Below are positions 16,207 through 24,777 of a stretch of 64,000 nucleotides of DNA, in pieces. Made by a program: the position numbers and the translations under genes. This DNA is from Candidatus Krumholzibacteriota bacterium (GTDB lineage Bacteria; Krumholzibacteriota; Krumholzibacteriia; LZORAL124-64-63). The stretch covers positions 2,084,083-2,148,082 of the forward strand of contig JAKLEB010000001.1 in assembly GCA_022711765.1 (NCBI GenBank), given 5' to 3'. The notes beneath the pieces were generated by a model, which was not told the origin of the DNA, searched no databases, and worked only from the letters and a program-made list of their open reading frames with translations. Numbering within the stretch: position 1 is the first letter of the stretch; the number at the start of each line of letters is the position of its first letter.

Positions 16207-19014
16207 ATGTCCGCCACCCCGCAACGCGCGTTCCTGGTCTCCCACACCCACTGGGACCGCGAGTGGTACCTCACGTTCCCGCGATTCCGCGTCCAGCTGG
16301 TGGAGACCGTCGACGCGGTCCTCGACCTGCTCGAGCAGGACACCACGTTCACCCACTTCTGCCTCGACGGCCAGACCCTCGCCCTCGCCGACTACCTCGA
16401 GGCCCGCCCCGGACAGGCCGATCGCGTCCGCGCGCTCGTCGAGTCGGGCCGGCTCGCGGTCGGCCCGTGGCACGTGCTGGCCGACGAGGTCCTCGTGTCG
16501 GGCGAAGCGACCGTCCGCAACCTCCAGTTCGGCCACGCGATGGCCGCCCGGTTCGGCGGCGTCCAGAAGGTCGGCTATCTGCCCGACACCTTCGGACACG
16601 TCGCCCAGATGCCCCAGATCCTGCGGCAGGCGGGCATCGACAGCTTCCTCTACTGGCGCGGCCACGGCGACGAGGTGGACCGCCTCGGGCTCGAGTGGTG
16701 GTGGGAGGCGCCCGACGGCAGCCGCGTCCTCGCCGTGAACGAGGTCGACGGCTACGCCAACGCCGCCGCCCTCGGCCACGGCGAGCTGTGGCATGCGCAC
16801 ACGCGCCGCGCGCTCGATCCCGCGGTCGCCGTCGCGAAGGTCCGCGATCTCTTCGCGAGGATGGCTGCACGCTCGCGCACCGCAACCTGGCTCTTGAGCA
16901 ACGGCTGCGACCACCATCCGCCGCAACGTGATTTCGCCCGCATGCTCGCGGCCCTGCGCGACGCGTTTCCGGCGACGACGTTCACGCCCGGCAGCCTCGC
17001 CGACTTCCTCGCCGCCCTGCGCCGCGATCTGCCGCCCGACCTGCCCGCCTGGCGCGGCGAGCTGCTCGGCGGCAAGGATGCGCCGATCCTGTCCGGCGTC
17101 TGGTCGGCGCGGATGCCGCTGAAGCAGGCGAACGCGCGCTGCCAGGGCCTGCTAGCGCACGAGGTCGAGCCGTTCCTCGCCTACGCGCACTTCATCCACG
17201 GCCAGCCTGCCCGCGCCGGCCTCGCGGATCTCGCCTGGCGCAAGCTCGTGGAGAACCACCCTCACGACAGCATCTGCGGTTGCTCGATCGACGCGGTCCA
17301 TCGTGCGATGGCGACGCGGTTCGCGGAGGTCCGCGACACGGGCGAGCACCTCCTGAGCCGCACGCTGGCGAGTCTCGCGCCGGCCTTCGGACCCACCGCA
17401 GGCGACGATCGCGACACGCTGATCCTGGTCGCGAATCCCTTGCCCTGGCGCCGCAGCGAGGTCGTCGACCGGCTCGTGATCCTGCAGCCTCTCGGTTACG
17501 ACCTCGACGATTTGCAGCTCCTGGGACCTGGCGGCAAGCCGGTGCCGTTCGTCGTCAAGTCGCGCCGCTTCCTGCAACGCTTCTGGGGCATCGACTACCG
17601 CGGCGAGCTGCGCGCGGGCGACCAGCGCGCTCTTCTGCAGACCTACCTCGACACCTTCGCCGACCGGATCCTCAAGACCGAGGCGGACCGGGACGCCGAT
17701 CTCGTCGACTGCTTCCTGGAGATCCAGTTCCTCGCGCGCGACCTGCCCGCCTGTGGCCACGCCGTCTTTCGCCTCACCGACCGCGGGCCGTCGCGCGAGC
17801 GCGCGGACCTGCGGACCGGCGAGCTCGTGCGCGCCGATGGTCCGGTCCTCGAGAACGGCCGGCTGCGCGTCACGCTCCATCGCGACGGCCGCGTCGACCT
17901 GGTCGACAAGTACAGCGGCCTGGCGTTCTCGGGTCTCAACCGCCTCGAAGATACCGAGGACGCGGGCGACGAGTACGACTACTCGCCCTGCCAGGAAAGC
18001 CGGACCGTCGTCGCGGACGGCGCGGCGGGCACGGTCGCGACGGTCGAGGACACCGGCCTCGCGGCGACCCTCCAGGTCGGCTTCGACCTCGCGCTGCCGC
18101 GGTCGCTGGCCGCGGATCGCCGCGCGCGCAGCGCCGAGACCGCGACCAGCGCGGTGACCATCTCGGTGCGCTTGACCGCCGGCGGCGATACCGTCCAGGT
18201 GCTCACGCGATTCGAGAATCGCGCCGAGGACCACCGCCTGCGGGTGGCGTTCCCGACCGGCCTGCGCACGGAGACGCTGGTGTCGGACGGCCACTTCCTC
18301 GTGGTCGAACGGCCGCTGCAACCCCCGCGCGGCCGCGACTGGACGCAGCCGCATCCGGGAACCTACCCGCAGCAGGATTGGTCGCTGCTCGCCGACGGAG
18401 GCGGACGCGGGCTCGCCGTGATCGCGGACGGCCTGCCCGAGGTCGCTCCGCGGCGAGAACGCGACGGCTCGGCCACTCTCCTGCTGACCCTGCTGCGCTG
18501 CGTCGGGTGGCTCTCGCGTGACGACCTCCCCACGCGGCGCTGCGCCAATGCCGGCCCGACCCTCGCCACGCCCGACGCGCAGTGCCGGGGCGCTCACGAG
18601 TTCCGCTATGCGCTGGCGCCGCTCGAGGCAGGCATCGGCGAGCTGCGGCGGCGAGCGTGGGGATTCCTCTCGCCGCCGCTCACGAGCCAGGGCGTCGCCG
18701 CGGGCGCGGCGATCGGCGGCTCGCTGCTGGCGGTGGCGAATCCCGCGGTCGCCGTGAGCGCGGTGCGCGTGCATCCGCGCCGGTCGACGCTCGTGGTGCG
18801 CCTCTGGAATCAGTCGGCACGACCGCAACGGGAGATCCTGACTCTCGGACTGCCGGCCGAGCGCGCCTGGCTACTCGACCTGCTGGAGGACCGGCAGGAA
18901 GAGCTCGCGATCCCGCGCGCTCCCGCGCGCGAGGTCGCGATCGACCTACTGCCGCACCGGATCGTCACCGTGGAGATCGCGTTCGCCGGTCACGATCCCC
19001 GGGACGGCGAATGA
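16207..19014 (+). CDS. GH38-family alpha-mannosidase
   Basis: A 935-residue protein. The N-terminal GH38 domain has the zinc ligands in 'HTHWDREW' (His15, Asp17), the nucleophile Asp127 in 'GYLPDTFGH', and the later zinc motif 'ENHPHDSICGCS' near residue 350. Middle-domain and beta-sandwich domains follow. Such enzymes remove alpha-linked mannose from N-glycans or mannosylglycerate-type substrates. There is no signal peptide, so the enzyme is cytoplasmic unless exported by another route. The ATG follows GGAG at 6 bp, and the long open frame upstream of it is non-coding. It lies about 115 bp upstream of a secreted serine hydrolase and then an aspartylglucosaminidase. That grouping suggests breakdown of glycopeptides. 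Confidence 0.92.
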   Translation: MSATPQRAFLVSHTHWDREWYLTFPRFRVQLVETVDAVLDLLEQDTTFTHFCLDGQTLALADYLEARPGQADRVRALVESGRLAVGPWHVLADEVLVSGEATVRNLQFGHAMAARFGGVQKVGYLPDTFGHVAQMPQILRQAGIDSFLYWRGHGDEVDRLGLEWWWEAPDGSRVLAVNEVDGYANAAALGHGELWHAHTRRALDPAVAVAKVRDLFARMAARSRTATWLLSNGCDHHPPQRDFARMLAALRDAFPATTFTPGSLADFLAALRRDLPPDLPAWRGELLGGKDAPILSGVWSARMPLKQANARCQGLLAHEVEPFLAYAHFIHGQPARAGLADLAWRKLVENHPHDSICGCSIDAVHRAMATRFAEVRDTGEHLLSRTLASLAPAFGPTAGDDRDTLILVANPLPWRRSEVVDRLVILQPLGYDLDDLQLLGPGGKPVPFVVKSRRFLQRFWGIDYRGELRAGDQRALLQTYLDTFADRILKTEADRDADLVDCFLEIQFLARDLPACGHAVFRLTDRGPSRERADLRTGELVRADGPVLENGRLRVTLHRDGRVDLVDKYSGLAFSGLNRLEDTEDAGDEYDYSPCQESRTVVADGAAGTVATVEDTGLAATLQVGFDLALPRSLAADRRARSAETATSAVTISVRLTAGGDTVQVLTRFENRAEDHRLRVAFPTGLRTETLVSDGHFLVVERPLQPPRGRDWTQPHPGTYPQQDWSLLADGGGRGLAVIADGLPEVAPRRERDGSATLLLTLLRCVGWLSRDDLPTRRCANAGPTLATPDAQCRGAHEFRYALAPLEAGIGELRRRAWGFLSPPLTSQGVAAGAAIGGSLLAVANPAVAVSAVRVHPRRSTLVVRLWNQSARPQREILTLGLPAERAWLLDLLEDRQEELAIPRAPAREVAIDLLPHRIVTVEIAFAGHDPRDGE

Positions 19015-19129
19015 CCGGCCGTGATGCAACCGGGCCGGCGTCGCGATCGTCATTGACAGCTCCGATCGTCCGGCGAACCAGCCGGCCGGCGGAGGTCGAA
19101 CGCCGAAACCCTTGACGAAAGCATCGAGC

Positions 19130-20800
19130 ATGATCAAGCAGTCGCAACCGCCCGTCGCCGCCTCGCTTCTCGCCAGCTTGCTCCTGATCGCCGCCCTGCC
19201 GGCAGCCGCCGCCGACAAGGCCGCCGATCTCGATGCGTATCTCGGCGCCGCCCAGGACGTGCGGCAGTTCCAGGGCGCGGTGCTCGTCGCGAAAGACGGA
19301 GTGCCGGTGCTCGCGAAGGGCTACGGCCTGGCGAGCGTCGAGCTCGCGGTGCCCAACACGCCGCAGACGAAGTTCCTCATCGGTTCGATCACCAAGCAGT
19401 TCACCGCCACGGCGATCCTGCAGCTGCAGGAACAGGGCAAGCTCTCCGTCGACGACCCGATCACGAAGCACCTGCCCTGGTACCCGAGCGCTCCCGGCGA
19501 CGTCGTCACGATCCACCACCTGCTGTCCCACACGTCCGGACTCGGCAACTACACCGAGGACGCCGCGCTGATGGCGCGCCGCAGCGTGGAGATGCCGATC
19601 GAGGACCTCGTGGCGACCTTCCGGGACCGACCGCTGCTCTTCGCGCCCGGCACGCAGTGGCGGTACTCGAACTCGGGTTACGTCCTGCTCGGACTGATCA
19701 TCGAGGCGGCCTCGGGATTGTCGTACGAGGATTACCTGGAGCAGCGTATCTTCGCGCCGCTGAAGCTGACCGGCAGCGGCTACGCGCACAACGAGACGAT
19801 CCTGCCCCAGCGCGCGTGCGGCTACGCCGTGGCTGACGGCGCGCTGGTCAATGCGGCCCGCATCGCGATGTCGCTGCCGTACTCGGCCGGCGCCGTCTAT
19901 TCCACGGTCGGCGATCTGTTCGCCTGGGTTCAGGCGCTGCACGGGGACGCGGTGCTCACGGCTGGATCGAAGCGGCAGATGTTCACGCCCGTGCTGCAGG
20001 ACTACGGTTACGGCTGGATGATGCTCGAGCGGGCGGGCCACCGGCTGATCTTCCACAACGGCGGGATCGACGGCTTCACGAGCCACCTCGCGCGCTATCC
20101 GGACGACGGGCTGACCATCGTCGTCCTCTGCAACAACGAGGCCGTCGACGCTTCCGGCGTCGGCTTCGCCCTCGCCGCCATCATGTTCGACCAGCCGTAC
20201 GACCGGCCGATGCGCAAGACTCCCATCGCGGCGGACCCCGCCTCCTTCGACGACTACGCGGGTGTCTATCGCCTGGGCGAGAGCCAGTACCGGGTGATTC
20301 GCCGGGAAGGGGATGCGTTGACCTCGCAACGCACCGGCGGCCCGGTCTTCAACCTGCTGCCCGAGGCGCCCGATCGCTTCTTCTTCACCCACGACCACGC
20401 CATCACCGTGACGTTCGTTCGCGACGGCCAGGGCGCCGTCGTCGCCCAGATCATGCACCAGCAGGGTGAGGACACGCGGCACGACAAGATCGCCGGCGCC
20501 GTCGCCGACAGCTTGATGGCGCTCCAGGAGGTCAGCGAGATCGACCCGGCGATCTCCGAGCGCTACGTCGGCGAGTACGAGCTCGAACCGGGGTTCACCC
20601 TGATCTTCCGCGCCCGCGATGGCCGCCTCTACACGCAGGCGACCGGCCAGCCCGAGTTCGAGGTGTTCGCCGCGAGCGAGACCGAGTTCTTCCTGAAGGT
20701 GGTCGATGCGCGGATCACGTTCGACGTCGAGGGCGGCGTCGTGCGGGGTCTGACGCTGCGCCAGAACGGCCGGGACCTGCCCGCGCCGAAGATCCGCTGA
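19130..20800 (+). CDS. Secreted beta-lactamase-family serine hydrolase with DUF3471-like domains
   Basis: A 556-residue exported protein (signal peptide to about residue 28). The class C beta-lactamase/DD-peptidase fold carries SxxK at Ser86-Lys89 ('GSITKQF'), the Tyr-x-Asn motif in 'YSNSGY', and a final 'HNGGIDG' box replacing KTG. Two beta-rich C-terminal modules of the DUF3471 type follow (about 365-450 and 470-556). Family members hydrolyse D-amino-acid peptides, esters or beta-lactams; the substrate is not predictable. ATG 19130 was preferred to TTG 19112 because it places the signal peptide at the start. It lies 63 bp before the aspartylglucosaminidase gene. Confidence 0.85.
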   Translation: MIKQSQPPVAASLLASLLLIAALPAAAADKAADLDAYLGAAQDVRQFQGAVLVAKDGVPVLAKGYGLASVELAVPNTPQTKFLIGSITKQFTATAILQLQEQGKLSVDDPITKHLPWYPSAPGDVVTIHHLLSHTSGLGNYTEDAALMARRSVEMPIEDLVATFRDRPLLFAPGTQWRYSNSGYVLLGLIIEAASGLSYEDYLEQRIFAPLKLTGSGYAHNETILPQRACGYAVADGALVNAARIAMSLPYSAGAVYSTVGDLFAWVQALHGDAVLTAGSKRQMFTPVLQDYGYGWMMLERAGHRLIFHNGGIDGFTSHLARYPDDGLTIVVLCNNEAVDASGVGFALAAIMFDQPYDRPMRKTPIAADPASFDDYAGVYRLGESQYRVIRREGDALTSQRTGGPVFNLLPEAPDRFFFTHDHAITVTFVRDGQGAVVAQIMHQQGEDTRHDKIAGAVADSLMALQEVSEIDPAISERYVGEYELEPGFTLIFRARDGRLYTQATGQPEFEVFAASETEFFLKVVDARITFDVEGGVVRGLTLRQNGRDLPAPKIR

Positions 20801-20863
20801 GGGCGATCCCCGCCGCGAACCTGACCGCCGGCGCGCCGGCGCGAACCGCAAGGAGACTGACCC

Positions 20864-21877
20864 ATGCCCACCCGCCGCGAATTCCTCGCGACCTGCGCCC
20901 TCGCGGGCGTCGCTGTCGGCGCCGCCGGCAGGGCGGCCGCCGGCGCTGCGGACGCTCGCGAAGCGGAGGAACAGCCTGAACCTGACGCGGCGTCGCGCGC
21001 CGGCCGCCCGCTCGTCGTGAGCACCTGGAACTTCGGAGTCGCGGCGAACGCCGCCGCCTGGCGCGTCCTCGAGGGCGGCGGCGCCGCTCTCGACGCGGTG
21101 GAGGCCGGCGCCCGCGTGCCGGAATCCGACCCGGCGAACCACTCGGTCGGGCTCGGTGGTTATCCGGACCGCGACGGCCACGTCACGCTCGACGCGTGCA
21201 TCATGGACGACCGGGGCCGCGCAGGCAGCGTGTGCTTCCTCGAGGGCATCGAGCACCCGGTGTCGGTCGCGCGCCTGGTGATGGAACGGACGCCGCACGT
21301 CATGCTCGCGGGGGCCGGCGCGCTCCGGTTCGCGCGCGAACAGGGTTTCCCCGAGCGCGACCTCCTGACCGAGGACGCGCGCCGCGCCTGGCTCGAGTGG
21401 CGCCGCGAGGCGAAATACGAGCCCCGGGCCAACGCCGAGCGCCACGACACCCTCGGCATCCTCGCCCGCGACCGCGACGGGCGGCTCGCCGGCGCCTGCA
21501 CCACGAGCGGGCTCGCGTTCAAGCTGCACGGTCGGGTCGGCGACTCGCCGATCGTCGGCGCCGCGCTCTTCGTCGACGGCCGGGTGGGAGCGGCGACCGC
21601 GACCGGCCATGGCGAATTCGTGATGCGCACGCTCGGCGGCTTCCTCGTCGTCGAGCTGATGCGGCAGGGATGCTCGCCGCAGGAGGCGTGCGAGGAAGCG
21701 ATCGCGCGGATCGCCGGCGATCTGGGGAGCGATCCGGGCGAGGTCCAGGTGGGCTACCTCGCGATCGACGCGGCCGGCCGCATCGGCGCCCACGCGGTGC
21801 GGCCGGGATTCCAGTACGCCTGGCGGGACGGCGAGCGCGAGGTGCTCGTCGACGCGCCGGCCTTTTTCGGCGACTAG
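20864..21877 (+). CDS. N4-(beta-N-acetylglucosaminyl)-L-asparaginase (Tat-exported)
   Basis: A 337-residue Ntn-hydrolase of peptidase family T2. A twin-arginine signal 'TRREFLATCALAGVAVGAAG' begins the protein. Autocleavage is expected before Thr196 ('ERHDTLGILAR'), which becomes the nucleophile, and the beta-subunit carries 'GDSPIVGAALFVDGRVGAAT' and 'GHGEFVMR'. The enzyme splits the GlcNAc-Asn bond left after N-glycan trimming, so it fits the GH38 mannosidase two genes upstream. AAGGAG lies 8 bp before the ATG. The TAG stop shares the tetramer CTAG (21874-21877) with the stop of the convergent nucleotidyltransferase gene. Confidence 0.9.
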   Translation: MPTRREFLATCALAGVAVGAAGRAAAGAADAREAEEQPEPDAASRAGRPLVVSTWNFGVAANAAAWRVLEGGGAALDAVEAGARVPESDPANHSVGLGGYPDRDGHVTLDACIMDDRGRAGSVCFLEGIEHPVSVARLVMERTPHVMLAGAGALRFAREQGFPERDLLTEDARRAWLEWRREAKYEPRANAERHDTLGILARDRDGRLAGACTTSGLAFKLHGRVGDSPIVGAALFVDGRVGAATATGHGEFVMRTLGGFLVVELMRQGCSPQEACEEAIARIAGDLGSDPGEVQVGYLAIDAAGRIGAHAVRPGFQYAWRDGEREVLVDAPAFFGD

Positions 21878-23034
21878 ACCGCCGCGCGCGCGAGGCGGGT
21901 CAGCAGGCGGGCCGAGATCAGCCAGTGCCTGGACACGAGCCGCACGCGGTCCCAGACGCTCAGCTTGCGGCCGAGATCGAGCTGCGCCGCCAGGAACAGC
22001 TCCTCGCTCGGGACCACGAAGCGCCGGATCTCCCGCCCCCGCATCGGCGGCGGCACGCAGAGCCAGTGGATCAGGCGTGTGAAGCCCTCGACGCCGACCA
22101 TGCGCTGGCTCAGGCAGGCGCTCACGAGGTCGAGCTGGTCGAAGATGTGGACCAGGCCCGGCGAAGGCCGGCACCCCTGCTCGATCATCGTGGGGATCGG
22201 CGCGTTGAGGATCAGCTCGCGCAGCCGGTACTGCAGCCACAGACCCGTCGACAGGTTGGCGAGCTGTGCCCGCGCCCAGAGCACATCGCGATCCTCGTCG
22301 CTCATGGTCCGCTCGAGCAGATGCAGGTCGAGGACCCGCCGCAGGTCGCCGAACCCGGCGGGGATGCTCTGCAGCACGCCGTGGAGGACCTGGTCGATCG
22401 CGCTCGGCGCGAGGAAACACGCCCCGCCGAGCGGGATCTCCACCGCCGACTGCCACAACGTCCCCAGGTCGTAGCTGTAGATCGAGCGAGGCATCGTCAG
22501 GTTCCAGTGGACCTCGATGCAGATGCCCTGCGTGCTGATCAGGATGCGGTGGAAGTGGTACTTGTCGTAGTAGAGCCGGTTCTGGTGGTTGGCGCCGCCG
22601 TGGTAGCCGAGGCGCGTCAAGACGTCGATGGCGCCGTCGAGCTGTTCCAGCGGCACCAGGAGGTCGAGGTCTATGAACCAGCGGTCCTCCGGTCTCGGAT
22701 AGACCGTGAGCGCGAGCGACGCACCCTTCAGGACGATCGGCCGGCAGCCGATCTCCGCGAGCGCCGGCAGGGCGCGCTCGAGCTCGAGCAGCAGGAGGGT
22801 CGTGCGGCGGCGCGACACCTCCACCGCCTGGTCCAGGCGGGTCCGGTCCGCGTCCGGCACCGCCGCCGGGTCGAGGCGCGGCACGAGGGTCTGCATCGCG
22901 GGCTGGCTCGAGAGCAGGCGCAGGAACCGCTCGCGGTTCAGCGCGCTGGGCGGCGGCACCGTGCCGCTGACGCCCTCGCCCCAGGCGCGGGCCAGGTCCA
23001 GGAGATACTCGGTCTCGGGAGTGAACCGACGCAT
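21874..23034 (-). CDS. Nucleotidyltransferase family protein (NTP_transf_5)
   Basis: A 386-residue protein with the NTP_transf_5 signature 'IVLKGASLALTVYPRPEDRW' followed by 'FIDLDLLVPLEQLDGAIDVL' (nucleotidyltransferase acidic pair) and a later 'CIEVHWNLTMPRS'. This family recurs beside HprK-like kinases, PqqD chaperones and asparagine synthases, including the Paeninodin-type lasso clusters where a homologue tailors the peptide. It is divergent from the S26 peptidase / HprK-like / PqqD genes with 33 bp between starts, so one control region may serve both arms. ATG 23034 was chosen because the extension upstream overlaps the divergent gene. The ribosome site is weak (AAGGGGG at 12 bp). Confidence 0.78.
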   Translation of the reverse strand: MRRFTPETEYLLDLARAWGEGVSGTVPPPSALNRERFLRLLSSQPAMQTLVPRLDPAAVPDADRTRLDQAVEVSRRRTTLLLLELERALPALAEIGCRPIVLKGASLALTVYPRPEDRWFIDLDLLVPLEQLDGAIDVLTRLGYHGGANHQNRLYYDKYHFHRILISTQGICIEVHWNLTMPRSIYSYDLGTLWQSAVEIPLGGACFLAPSAIDQVLHGVLQSIPAGFGDLRRVLDLHLLERTMSDEDRDVLWARAQLANLSTGLWLQYRLRELILNAPIPTMIEQGCRPSPGLVHIFDQLDLVSACLSQRMVGVEGFTRLIHWLCVPPPMRGREIRRFVVPSEELFLAAQLDLGRKLSVWDRVRLVSRHWLISARLLTRLARAAV

Positions 23035-23067
23035 GGAGTCCAGAACCCCCTTGTCAGCGCCTGCATT

Positions 23068-23649
23068 ATGGTGGAACCTGCAACGGGTCGCCAGAAAATA
23101 CGGATGTGGACGGTTTCCAACCAGTACGCGGCGTCGTTGAAAGACTTGTGCGAGAATCGCGCCAATCTCGACGAGGCGGCCGGCCAGTGGCGGCTCCTCC
23201 GCGGTGACGTTCCTCCCAGCGAGACGGTCCGCCTGACCGTCCGCAGCGGGAGCATGGCGCCCTTCTTGCCGGTCGGCGCCGAGATCGAGGTCGCGCCGGC
23301 CAGCGGAAGCGAATGCCGCGTCGGCGACGTCGTGGTCTTTCGGCGGGGGGACCGCCTGATCGTCCATCGCCTCCTGTTCGGCTGGGGCGGCGAACCCGGC
23401 GCCTGGTTCCTGCAGCGGGGAGACGGGGTCTCGCCCCTCGGATTCGTCCGCGCGAGGTCGATCCTCGGCCGGGTCGTCGCGGTCCACGAGGCGGGCGGCG
23501 CTTGCCGGCGGTTCGACCAGCCCGCCGATCGACTGCTCGGAGTGAGGCAAGCCCGGCGCAGCCTGGCCCGGATCGTGCTTGCCACGCTGAAAGCGCCGGC
23601 GCGAAAGGCGAAACGATGGTTTCAGAGAGAGAATACCGGCTCCGGGTAG
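23068..23649 (+). CDS. S24/S26-family peptidase (signal-peptidase-like)
   Basis: A 193-residue protein with the signal-peptidase-type blocks 'VRSGSMAPFLPVGAEIEV' (Ser62 as nucleophile), 'RVGDVVVFRRGDRLIVHRLL' (His100 where bacterial LepB has the second catalytic region) and 'LQRGDGVSPLGFVRARSILG'. It lacks an N-terminal membrane anchor. It probably cleaves a leader peptide or a small protein handled by the neighbouring kinase and PqqD. The start is uncertain: ATG 23068 has no clear ribosome site, and ATG 23104 is an alternative. Its 3' end overlaps the kinase gene by 34 bp, which ties their translation together. Confidence 0.75.
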   Translation: MVEPATGRQKIRMWTVSNQYAASLKDLCENRANLDEAAGQWRLLRGDVPPSETVRLTVRSGSMAPFLPVGAEIEVAPASGSECRVGDVVVFRRGDRLIVHRLLFGWGGEPGAWFLQRGDGVSPLGFVRARSILGRVVAVHEAGGACRRFDQPADRLLGVRQARRSLARIVLATLKAPARKAKRWFQRENTGSG

Positions 23650-24479
23650 GCCGCGTCGTCATCGGACTGGTCTGCCCGGACGCCAATTTCGCCGACTCGC
23701 TGGGAATCTACTTCGCCCGGCCGAGCGACCCGGCGGCGGCGACCATCCGGCTCGACCTCGACCTCGTGCCGCACTCCGACATCCCGGCCATCCCGAACTC
23801 CCTGATCCTCGCCAAGACCCTGACCGCCGACGGCTTCGACATCGCCGGCGGCCTGATCCGCGGCCGTTTCGACCGCCGGTCGGGCACGGGCGAGCTGCAC
23901 GTCAAGACGATCCTCACGAGCGGCCGGTTGACGAGGGTCTTCGAGCAGATCCTCTACCAGGCCTGGCATTCGGCCCGCGAGCGCGCCGGCTACGACGCCT
24001 GCCTGATCCACAGCGCCGGCGTGATCCACGCCGACCGGGGCTTCCTCTTCGTGGGCGCCTCCGAGGCTGGCAAGACCACCGTCGCCCGGCTCAGCCGGGA
24101 CCGGATCGTGCTGAACGACGAGATGAACCTGGTCGAATTCGAGCCGGGCGGACCGCGCCTCGTGGGAACTCCCTTCAACGGACACTTCCGCGACAAGGGG
24201 GCCGGCGCGGCGCCGCTCGCCGCGGTCCTGCTTCTCGAGCACGGCCCCGAGCACCGGCTCGACGTGGTGGGTCCCGGCGCTGCCGCCAGCGCGATCGGCG
24301 GACAGGTCGCGCCGCCCGTGGGACTCGACGGGATCGGCGGCGGCGGGACCACACAGGCGATGCTCGAAGCCGGCAGCCGGCTCGTGGAGGCGGCCCCGGT
24401 CAGGCGCCTGCGCTTCCTGCCGGACGCCGGTTTCTGGCCGTTGCTGACCGAGACCTTCATCAACGACACGAGAGGATGA
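23616..24479 (+). CDS. HprK-related kinase
   Basis: A 287-residue protein resembling the C-terminal kinase domain of HPr kinase/phosphorylase. It has a P-loop GASEAGKTT at 147-155 and 'LNDEMNLVE' as the acidic metal-binding block, preceded by 'IHSAGVIHADRGFLFVG'. HprK relatives in RiPP clusters phosphorylate a peptide, as in Paeninodin-type lasso peptides; the true target here is unknown. The start overlaps the S26 gene and AAGG lies 7 bp before it. The PqqD gene begins 4 bp after its stop. All three genes are clearly one operon. Confidence 0.78.
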   Translation: MVSEREYRLRVGRVVIGLVCPDANFADSLGIYFARPSDPAAATIRLDLDLVPHSDIPAIPNSLILAKTLTADGFDIAGGLIRGRFDRRSGTGELHVKTILTSGRLTRVFEQILYQAWHSARERAGYDACLIHSAGVIHADRGFLFVGASEAGKTTVARLSRDRIVLNDEMNLVEFEPGGPRLVGTPFNGHFRDKGAGAAPLAAVLLLEHGPEHRLDVVGPGAAASAIGGQVAPPVGLDGIGGGGTTQAMLEAGSRLVEAAPVRRLRFLPDAGFWPLLTETFINDTRG

Positions 24480-24483
24480 CGCC

Positions 24484-24768
24484 TTGGACCTGCAAGCGAT
24501 CCCCGTCCCCAATCCGGACTTCTGTGTGCGTCAGGTCGGCGAGGAGACCGTGTTCCTCGCGGAATCCGGCAGCCAGTTCCTCAGCCTCAATCCGGTCGGC
24601 AGCTTCATCTGGCGGCAGGTGGACGGCGTGCATACGCTGCAGGATATCCTCGACATCCTGTGCGACGAGTACGACGTGGCACGGGAGGCGGCCCATGCCG
24701 ACCTCCTCGAGTTCGTCGAGCACCTGGCCGAACAGGGCGTCGTCGATCTGCAACGACAGGATGCTTGA
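24484..24768 (+). CDS. PqqD-family peptide chaperone
   Basis: A 94-residue PqqD/RRE-type winged-helix protein. It has the usual beta strands ('NPDFCVRQVGEETVFLAESG'), 'FLSLNPVGSFIWRQVDG', and a helical end ('ILDILCDEYDVAREAAHADL', 'FVEHLAEQGVVDL'). PqqD proteins bind the leader of a precursor peptide and present it to modifying enzymes. It uses a TTG start, with AGAGGA 7 bp upstream. It is the last gene of the S26 / HprK-like / PqqD operon, and only 9 bp separate it from the convergent beta-helix gene, so no precursor gene fits downstream. Confidence 0.85.
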   Translation: MDLQAIPVPNPDFCVRQVGEETVFLAESGSQFLSLNPVGSFIWRQVDGVHTLQDILDILCDEYDVAREAAHADLLEFVEHLAEQGVVDLQRQDA

Positions 24769-24777
24769 CGGTCCAGG

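Noticed and set aside
18965..22456. A 1163-codon open frame on the minus strand
   Set aside because: It is antisense to the serine hydrolase and aspartylglucosaminidase genes and crosses the nucleotidyltransferase in another frame; it shows no motif.
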